This document shows positions 1 to 5,363 of a stretch of DNA of 7,988 nt, piece by piece. Source of the stretch: CBDUXT01 sp965371245. GTDB lineage: Bacteria; Planctomycetota; Phycisphaerae; UBA1845. The notes below the pieces were generated by a model. It had not been told where the DNA came from and made no database searches. It saw nothing but the letters and a program-made list of their open reading frames with translations. The stretch lies in contig CBDUXT010000160.1 of assembly GCA_965371245.1 (NCBI GenBank), positions 1 through 7,988 on the forward strand. The letters are read 5' to 3'. The position numbers and the translations under genes were made by a program. Positions within the stretch are counted from its first letter, which is position 1. Each line of letters begins with the position of its first letter.

Positions 1-300
1 ACCGTTTGCACGGACGAGGACGCCCTCACGAGCGTGCGATTAACGTGCCGCTCGACGGGGGTTCACGAGGCGGTAGTCGCTTCATAGGCGTGTCCAAGAG
101 CGGTTGACCGGGAACGGGGTTCAGGAAAGACGGCAACCCGCGCGCTCAGCGTCCGCGGGTAGGCGTCGGGGGTTTGTGCAGCTACGAGATGGCTCCCACC
201 GGCACTTGGCCTCCCTTTGAATCTCAGAAGTAGAATCGTGATGTCGGCCTGGTCTCGTAGACCTGGACTCGCGGTGGAAACCGCAAACCGGAGAGAAATG
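1..300. other. 5' flank with no assignable gene
   Basis: I see no gene I can support here. Reading frame 1 is open from the window edge to a TAG at 85-87 and its 28 codons favour G/C in third position, so it could be the tail of an upstream gene, but it is too short to judge. Frame 3 is open to a TGA at 105-107. The frame of the following gene can be extended upstream to an ATG at 217, but the extension lacks a ribosome binding site, puts 28 mostly polar residues ahead of a good signal peptide, and is not believed. No convincing sigma-70 or sigma-54 promoter was found. Confidence 0.4.
290..295 (+). promoter_or_regulatory. ribosome binding site that decides the start of the repeat protein
   Basis: GGAGAG lies just ahead of two consecutive ATG codons (298 and 301). 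Counting from GGAG at 290-293, the second ATG is 7 bases away and the first 4, so the second is the better start. Either choice leaves the signal peptide unchanged apart from one methionine. The upstream in-frame ATG at 217 has no comparable site. Confidence 0.6.
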
Positions 301-1290
301 ATGACCCGAAAGAATGGAGAATTCAACTGGCGTTCCGTCCTGACCGCCACGCTCCTGGCACCCCTAACGATCGGTAGCGCGGCGCCGGCTCAGGAACCCG
401 GCAAGAAGTTCCCTGAAGGCATCAGCTCCAACGATGTGTACGCGACCGTCGATCTGCTGAACCGATCGGTGGATGTGCTGCTTGAAGCCCGCAAGATCGA
501 GGTGCCCCCACCTCAGCGAAGCCTGGAATCGGGGCTCGGACCGTTCCATGCGTATCAGCTCCAGTTGGCCTGCATCGAGAAGCTGCACGCCTTCCAGCGA
601 AGCACCGGCATGAGGCCCATCCCCGTGGTGGTCTCCACCCCCATGAAATACTCTCCGGCCGACGTCAAGAAGCTGACAGACATGATGCTCGCCGAGGTGC
701 GGAAGGCGGCATCCACGTTCCGCGTGGAAGGCCTGCCGGACACTGTAAACAAGGCCTCCGGCAAAACGCCGACCGATGTGGCCAAGGTGACGCTGGACCT
801 GTTCGCCAAGCTCAGCGCCCTGAGCGGTCAGGAGACGATCACCCCCTCCGAGGTCTACGCGCAGATCACCCGTGCGGTTTCGGATGGCGAATCCATCCTG
901 AAGCAGATCGATCCCGCCTGCCGCTATCTTGTGGATGCTCCGGTCAGCGAGCCGGGCAGGTCGCCCGGCGACGTGTTCGCCCAATGCCTCGAGGTGAGGC
1001 GCGAGATCAACACACTCCGGGAAGGGCTGGGCCTCAGGACGACGCCCGTTCCGAGAATTCCCGCGGGCCGGCAACTTCAGCCCGCCGACGTCTTCGTGCA
1101 GACCCAGATCATCATCGCCGAACTCAACCTGCTCAAGATGAACACGGACACCGTCAGCAGCACACCGCTGGCGATTCCGGTCGAGGGCAAGACGCCCACG
1201 GATGTACACCAGCGGGCGGCGTTTCTCAAATACCTGATCCCGCAGGTTCGGTCTCTTCGGACGATGGTTGCACAAGCGGGTGGACGCTAG
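301..1290 (+). CDS. secreted helical-repeat protein of unknown function, upstream of a chemoreceptor
   Basis: I do not recognise this family. The 329-residue product starts with a Sec-type signal peptide: a basic start (MTRK), a hydrophobic core near residues 12-27, and an AAPA-QE cleavage site near 30. The mature part is made of repeats headed by (T/S)PxDV or a close variant. The V or equivalent follows an acidic residue at 45, 121, 159, 184, 224, 263 and 301, with a degenerate copy (PFHAYQLQ) near 85. Spacing is 36-40 residues except for one step of 25 in the middle. Each unit continues with a predicted amphipathic helix and a Pro/Gly-rich linker. Only three cysteines occur after the signal (91, 207, 229) and no catalytic motif is visible. 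The chemoreceptor gene begins 39 bases downstream on the same strand, so the two are probably co-transcribed. A periplasmic role next to that receptor is inferred from position only. Confidence is high that it is a real exported protein, low on role. Confidence 0.88.
   Translation: MTRKNGEFNWRSVLTATLLAPLTIGSAAPAQEPGKKFPEGISSNDVYATVDLLNRSVDVLLEARKIEVPPPQRSLESGLGPFHAYQLQLACIEKLHAFQRSTGMRPIPVVVSTPMKYSPADVKKLTDMMLAEVRKAASTFRVEGLPDTVNKASGKTPTDVAKVTLDLFAKLSALSGQETITPSEVYAQITRAVSDGESILKQIDPACRYLVDAPVSEPGRSPGDVFAQCLEVRREINTLREGLGLRTTPVPRIPAGRQLQPADVFVQTQIIIAELNLLKMNTDTVSSTPLAIPVEGKTPTDVHQRAAFLKYLIPQVRSLRTMVAQAGGR
421..1269 (+). repeat. protein-level repeat: eight units in two matching halves
   Basis: Within the secreted protein, units 1-4 (residues about 41-178) and units 5-8 (about 180-323) form two halves. 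The heads of units 1 and 2 match those of units 5 and 6 at an offset of 139 residues. PADV at 119-122 matches PADV at 261-264, and KTPTDV at 155-160 matches KTPTDV at 297-302, both at an offset of 142. RPIPVV (105-110) also lines up with RTTPVP (246-251). The simplest reading is a four-unit block that was duplicated once. Confidence 0.75.
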
Positions 1291-1329
1291 GAACTACCAG
1301 GTCATTGCTATTCACAAGGGAGAATCAGG

Positions 1330-3357
1330 ATGCTATCGATATTTCGTAACCGTGGGGTGGGGGCGAAGATCGGAATGGGGTACGCGATGGTCGGGCTCAT
1401 TCTCGTGGGTGCCGTGGCCACCACCATCTGGCAGGTACGGCGGACCGCGGTCGTGACCAACCGCGTGATCGATCTACGGGCACCGACCGCTCAGGCGAGC
1501 CTGGGAATGATGAACGGAATGAACCATTCGCTGGCGGCGCTGCGCGGCTGGATCATCCTGGGCAAGGACAAGTTCAAGAATGAGCGGGGCAGGGCGTGGT
1601 CGGAGGAGATCGAGCCGGCGATGGCGACGATGAAGGAGTTCGCGGTCAACTGGACGGACCCCAAGAACATTGAACGCCTCGAAGTCATCGAGTCGAGGCT
1701 GGCGGCTTTCAAGACTTTCCAGCGGGAGATCGAGGACATCGCCCAGACGGTCGAGAACACACCGGCCACGAAGATTCTGTTTGAGGAGGCCGCGCCGAAG
1801 GCGAAGATCCTGGGCGAACAGATCACCCGTATGATCGATCTCGAAGCCAAGCTCGCCTCCACGGCCGAGCGAAAGGCGCTCTTGGGCATGATGGCCGACA
1901 CCCGGGGCACGCTCGGGCTCGGGCTCGGCGCCATTCGCGCCTACCTGCTTACCGGTGACGAGAGTTTCAAAAAGCAGTTCGAAAAGCTCTGGACCAAGAA
2001 CACCAGGCGTTTCGGCGACCTTGGCGCAAACATCGACCTGCTGACTCCGGAGCAGCGCACGGCCTACGACCTCTTCGCCAAGACCCGCAAGCGGTTCAAC
2101 CCGCTGCCGCCCAGGATGTTCGAGATCCGCGGTGGACAGGAGTGGAACCTGGCCAACAGATGGCTGGGGACGAAGGCGGCGCCCGCGGCGTTCGTCATCA
2201 AGGAAAACCTCGACGGCATGATCGCCAGTCAGCAGCAGCTGATGGCCACGGACATGGCGGAAGGAAAGGCCTTGACCGCCTTCCTGATGAAAATCGAGTG
2301 GATATTGCTCGCGGTGGGTACCATCCTGTGTGCGGTTCTCGGGACGATCATCACCCTCTCGATCACGAGACCGGTCAATCGCATCATCGCCGGACTCAAC
2401 GAAGGCGCCGACCAGGTCAATGACGCCGCAGGCCAAGTCTCCAGCGCCAGCCAGCAGTTGGCCGAGGGTGCCAGCGAACAGGCATCGTCGCTGGAGGAAA
2501 CCTCCAGCGCCTTGGAGGAAATGGCGGCCATGACCCGCACCAATGCTGAAAACGCCAAACAGGCCAACGAACTGACCGAACAGGCACGGACGGCAGCCCA
2601 GAGCGGTAACAAGACGATGGGGCAACTCAATGAGGCCATGACGGCGATCAACGGATCCTCCGGGAAGATCAGCAAGATCATCAAGGTGATTGAGGAGATC
2701 GCCTTCCAGACGAACCTGTTGGCCCTGAACGCAGCCGTGGAAGCCGCCCGTGCGGGTGAGCACGGGAAGGGCTTCGCGGTCGTGGCGGATGAGGTACGAA
2801 ACCTGGCTCAGCGTGCCGCCCAGGCGGCTCGCGAGACCACGGGCTTGATCGACGACTCGGTCAACAGGGCCAAGGAGGGCACGGATGTCGCTGGCCAGGT
2901 CGGCAAGGCACTGGGTGAAATCGTTTCCGATGTAACCAAGGTGGCCGATCTGGTCAACGGGATTGCCAAAGCCAGTGAGGAGCAGGCCCAGGGTGTGGAT
3001 CAGGTCAACACGGCCGTGTCTCAGATGGACAAGGTGACACAACAGAACGCGGCGGGTGCCGAGGAGTCGGCGTCGGCTTCCGAGCAGCTCTCCGCCCAGG
3101 CCACGACCGTCAAGAGCACGGTGGAAGACCTTGCGCTGCTGATTCGCGGCACCCGAGGGCATGCTCCCGCTACGGCGGTGCGGGACAAACTGACACCCAA
3201 CCCGGTCAAGAAACGCTTGGGTCTCAAAGCGGCTCAGTTCAAGAAGAGGGAAAATGACGCGCTGCACGCTCAGCCTGTTGGCTCTGCGTCGGGTACGCAG
3301 GGCAGCCACGCTGAGCGGTTCATGTCGCTCGATGACACGGATCTCAAGGAGTTCTGA
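1330..3357 (+). CDS. methyl-accepting chemotaxis protein with large bimodular periplasmic sensor
   Basis: This is a transmembrane chemoreceptor that would control CheA through CheW. The start has AAGGGAG at 1316-1322, 7 bases ahead of the ATG. In 675 residues I see TM1 at about 16-36, a mostly helical periplasmic sensor at 37-322, TM2 at about 323-345, then TRPVNRIIAGLNEGADQV leading directly into the cytoplasmic coiled coil. The second HAMP helix (usual DEIG core) is missing. Glu-rich methylation segments include SLEETSSALEEM (387-398). The conserved hairpin tip lies around 455-495 (IAFQTNLLALNAAVEAARAG, then HGKGFAVVADEVRNLAQR), and the return helix runs to about 605. A flexible basic tail ends in SLDDTDLKEF, an acidic-aromatic end like those of other receptors of this type. 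The sensor carries a duplicated module and resembles HBM or paired four-helix-bundle sensors; its ligand cannot be read from sequence. It probably forms an operon with the secreted repeat protein, and a cheW remnant follows. Confidence 0.97.
   Translation: MLSIFRNRGVGAKIGMGYAMVGLILVGAVATTIWQVRRTAVVTNRVIDLRAPTAQASLGMMNGMNHSLAALRGWIILGKDKFKNERGRAWSEEIEPAMATMKEFAVNWTDPKNIERLEVIESRLAAFKTFQREIEDIAQTVENTPATKILFEEAAPKAKILGEQITRMIDLEAKLASTAERKALLGMMADTRGTLGLGLGAIRAYLLTGDESFKKQFEKLWTKNTRRFGDLGANIDLLTPEQRTAYDLFAKTRKRFNPLPPRMFEIRGGQEWNLANRWLGTKAAPAAFVIKENLDGMIASQQQLMATDMAEGKALTAFLMKIEWILLAVGTILCAVLGTIITLSITRPVNRIIAGLNEGADQVNDAAGQVSSASQQLAEGASEQASSLEETSSALEEMAAMTRTNAENAKQANELTEQARTAAQSGNKTMGQLNEAMTAINGSSGKISKIIKVIEEIAFQTNLLALNAAVEAARAGEHGKGFAVVADEVRNLAQRAAQAARETTGLIDDSVNRAKEGTDVAGQVGKALGEIVSDVTKVADLVNGIAKASEEQAQGVDQVNTAVSQMDKVTQQNAAGAEESASASEQLSAQATTVKSTVEDLALLIRGTRGHAPATAVRDKLTPNPVKKRLGLKAAQFKKRENDALHAQPVGSASGTQGSHAERFMSLDDTDLKEF
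1531..1992 (+). repeat. internal duplication in the chemoreceptor sensor domain
   Basis: Residues 68-90 and 199-221 of the receptor share the pattern LxAxRx5Gx3FKx6W with no gaps. L68/L199, A70/A201, R72/R203, G78/G209, F82/F213, K83/K214 and W90/W221 all match at an offset of exactly 131. This marks two stacked helical modules, as in HBM-type (helical bimodular) sensors, or an independent duplication of a four-helix bundle. Confidence 0.7.
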
Positions 3358-3438
3358 ACTGTGCCTGGCGCTGCGGTCGTGGGTGGTGGATGTCGGCCCC
3401 CCGGGTCTTGAAGAACACGGGGCTCGTTAGATACATGA

Positions 3439-3615
3439 CACCGTCTCGTGGTCGATGTCGGCAAGGGAATCGGCATCATCGTTGATACTGTTTCTGAGGT
3501 GTTGGACATCGAAGGCGAAAACGTCGAGCCGCCTCCTCCGGTGGGTGAGGCGGCCTCGATGGGCGGATGGCAGAGCCGAAAGTCAGGTTCCTGGCACCGG
3601 ATGCGGCGTCCGTGA
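3439..3615 (+). pseudogene. cheW-like remnant, C-terminal part only
   Basis: The frame reads RLVVDV, then GKGIGIIVDTVSEVLDI, then EGENVEPPPPVGEA. This matches the CheW-fold stretch in which a (I/L)VVxV strand is followed by GxxVDxVxEVxxI and an (I/V)EPPP turn. CheW couples chemoreceptors to CheA. A TGA (3436-3438) lies directly upstream in frame. The receptor gene ends only 81 bases before the fragment, so there is no room for the missing first half or more of a CheW. After about residue 38 (near 3555) similarity stops and the frame runs on to TGA at 3613-3615. Both ends are therefore lost, and no start codon with a ribosome binding site is present. The fragment is best explained as what remains of an MCP-cheW operon after a deletion. 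A CheV or a CheW domain of another protein is an alternative source. Confidence 0.65.
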
Positions 3616-3905
3616 CCGACGGGCGCTGCGTCTTGTATTCGCCTGTACGCCTTACGCGACCAGCAACGCAGACCTGGAGGAACCGTCATAAGGCCTGGCA
3701 GGAAACAGGCTTAATCAGGTCATCACTTGCGGACGGTAATCTGCCACCGCTACGAGACTTTCGCTTGCCTCGACGGGTGCCAAGCTCGGGAGAGTTCGCA
3801 AGGGAGCCCAGCAATCCCGAGTCAACAGAAGCATTGGCCGGCCGGGCGTGTAAGCTTACGCCACGGCTCGGCGGCTTGTCAACTGCTATCCCAGGCACTG
3901 ACCCT
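3616..3905. other. unassigned sequence between two gene remnants
   Basis: I searched here for the missing end of the cheW-like gene in all three plus-strand frames and found no continuation. Open frames on both strands have no recognisable motif and no ribosome binding site. It probably represents decayed DNA. Confidence 0.4.
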
Positions 3906-4427
3906 TCATGTCCGCACGCCAGGCATACCCAGTTGTTGCAGAATCGTCGGCGCAACGTCGTATAGCGTCGGACCATCGACCCAGCCGCGGGATGGTAGCG
4001 AGGGATGTGAGTACAGATACATGCCCTGCTGGGCGTGGTTGGCGTCGTCGGGGCCGGTGTCGTTTTCGAAGGTGTAGATGCTGTCACTGCCCACGAAGCC
4101 GACCGAACGCCAGCGCAGGTCGCCGAAGATGACCACGACGTCTGGTGCCACCCTATTGACACATTCGTAGATTTCCTCCGGCTTGTAGCCGCGGTTGCCC
4201 ATCGGCTTGCCTTCGTGATCGACCATGGCCTCGATCCTGGCGATCAGTTCATCGCGAAAGGCCTCGTACCCGTCGGCCGGCACCTGCCCGTTCGGCTCGC
4301 GGCCGGTCTTGTTGATAAACCGCCGCCCGTAGTAGCCACCCTCTCCCCAGGCCGTCGTTTTCGACCAATCGACGTCGGCCACGGCGAACTTCTGCTTGGG
4401 CTTGACGGGTCCGTTGAGCGGAACATG
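3906..4427 (-). pseudogene. truncated alkaline-phosphatase-superfamily phosphohydrolase (COG3379-like), C-terminal part
   Basis: Reading on the minus strand from 4427, just after an in-frame TGA (4430-4428), the frame gives NGPVKPKQKFAVADVDWSKT, AWGEGGYYGRRFINKTGREP, a DGYEAFRDEL segment, VAPDVVVIFGDLRWRSVG, ENDTGPDDANHAQQGMYLY, and TLYDVAPTILQQLGMP before the stop. This order is characteristic of the C-terminal third of predicted type I phosphodiesterase/phosphomutase-like AlkP proteins (COG3379 style), where the NDTGPDDANH segment carries late metal-site Asp/His residues and YDVAPTIL is near the end. The whole N-terminal part with the catalytic Thr/Ser nucleophile and most metal ligands is missing, so the protein cannot be active. 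A GTG at 4382-4380 keeps the frame open but has no convincing ribosome binding site. The C-terminus (GMPGVRT) is also shorter than usual. It runs convergent to the chemoreceptor unit and is unrelated to it. Confidence 0.8.
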
Positions 4428-5295
4428 TCACCAGCCCCGGGTGTTCCGATCGTTCGCGGGCCATACGTCAGCATTCACGCCAACGTCGGTTCACGACGTC
4501 GCCACATCGTTGCCTAGGGGGACAACGAACCCTCCCTGCCCATCGACCCGAGTGACCAAGAATAACACGAAGAGACTCCTGAAATAGCAGGAATCCGATA
4601 AAACGCGCCGTCATGCGAAGGCTCGGGTGCCGCGCGTTTCGCTTCATACGCGACCCAAACTCCGATAGTTTCCTGCATCACATTGCGTCAAGAGGGTTTT
4701 TCGCCAAGCACTCCGCGACCCCGCTTTCCGGCACGCCAATTGCCGAGCGTGTGGTTCCGTGAACCACGAGACGACATCGGAGTCGGAGTTAGAAGACTTC
4801 GGCGTCGGAGAGAAGAGACGATGAACACCCTCGCCTACCCGTCGAACAAGTAACGGGGCGGTCGATGAGCGCCGTTCGTCGTGGCGTGCCAAACGCTACG
4901 GGACGCCTTTCCACAGACAAATAGCCATACGAAACACCCCTGAATCGGGTGCCGGGGAGTGTTCCATCGTTGGGAGGACTCAACTTGGAACGGGAGAGAT
5001 CTCGGGCTGATCGGCGCTGCGCCAGCGCGAGCGCAACATTGCGGCCTGGAGCCCAGCCAATACTGCCAGGTAAGTGGCACTCGAATGACGGGCGCACGAC
5101 GTTCGTAGCAGATCCGAACCACCTTTATTCCGATGGCTACAACGAACCTGAGTATCTCGATCACGGCCGGTTCGAGATGCGCGGCCCGGAGATGCCGAAC
5201 ACGCCGTCTTCCCGCGTAGTGTTCTCGCTGCGCGCATCCGCAACAACCACTGCTACAGTCGTGGCACCCTCCCACGACCGCGCCGGATCACCGCT
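4428..5295. other. long unassigned, probably decayed region
   Basis: About 870 bases without a gene I can support. The upstream part of the phosphohydrolase does not continue in any minus-strand frame. A 25-codon minus-strand ORF (GTG at 4568 to stop at 4491) has an AGGAG 7 bases ahead but is too short to credit. On the plus strand the frame through 5080-5260 reads like degraded coding sequence (FVADPNHLYSDGYNEPEYLD, then HGRFEMRGPEMPNTPSSR), with no ribosome binding site and an opposing minus-strand ORF of similar length. No RNA gene, insertion sequence or CRISPR repeat was seen. Confidence 0.4.
4601..4639. repeat. inverted repeat AAACGCGC / GCGCGTTT
   Basis: Arms at 4601-4608 and 4632-4639 are perfect 8-base complements separated by 23 bases. 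Read on the minus strand the right-hand arm is followed by TATC, so the arm and its flank give a TTTTA run, which could be a weak terminator for either strand. The long loop makes this uncertain. Confidence 0.3.
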
Positions 5296-5330
5296 TTCGC
5301 CCGATGCATCATGCGAATTTCTTGTTTTTT
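5296..5330 (+). terminator. weak terminator-like hairpin with T-rich tail, upstream of the 730-residue gene
   Basis: TTCGC (5296-5300) can pair with GCGAA (5313-5317), followed by TTTCTTGTTTTTT at 5318-5330. The T-run stands out in this GC-rich window. The stem is only five pairs with a 12-base loop, so it could instead be an AT-rich promoter or leader element. It lies 34 bases before the start codon of the next gene. Confidence 0.25.
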
Positions 5331-5363
5331 GGGAAAGATACCCAACTCTGAAAGGAAGAACGA

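Noticed and set aside
1..87. Frame 1 open from the window edge with good third-position G/C, possible tail of an upstream gene
   Set aside because: Only 28 codons and no motif; not enough to call a gene.
3..107. Frame reading HERAINVPLDGGS, similar to the GAxNxPL stretch of rhodanese domains
   Set aside because: The match is about ten residues, the codon bias is poor, and the rhodanese active-site loop is absent.
205..228. Sigma-54-like promoter before the repeat protein (GGCACTTGGCCTCCCTTTGA)
   Set aside because: The GG and GC elements are not at the required 12-base spacing in any alignment tried.
217..297. Longer start for the repeat protein at ATG 217
   Set aside because: No ribosome binding site, and it would bury the signal peptide behind 28 residues; the ATG at 301 is well placed after GGAGAG.
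1474..3309. Long minus-strand ORF of 611 codons opposite the chemoreceptor
   Set aside because: It is the antisense shadow of a strongly conserved receptor in GC-rich DNA; its translation is arginine/leucine/glycine-rich with no motif.
3396..3426. GGCCCC...GGGGCT hairpin after the receptor as a terminator
   Set aside because: Six pairs with a long loop and no T-run behind it.
4491..4568. 25-codon minus-strand ORF with GTG start and AGGAG 7 bases ahead
   Set aside because: Too short and without similarity; could be the first codons of the lost phosphohydrolase gene, but nothing connects them.
4835..5275. 146-codon minus-strand ORF in the central gap
   Set aside because: No motif, odd composition rich in Arg and Cys, no ribosome binding site; probably chance openness.
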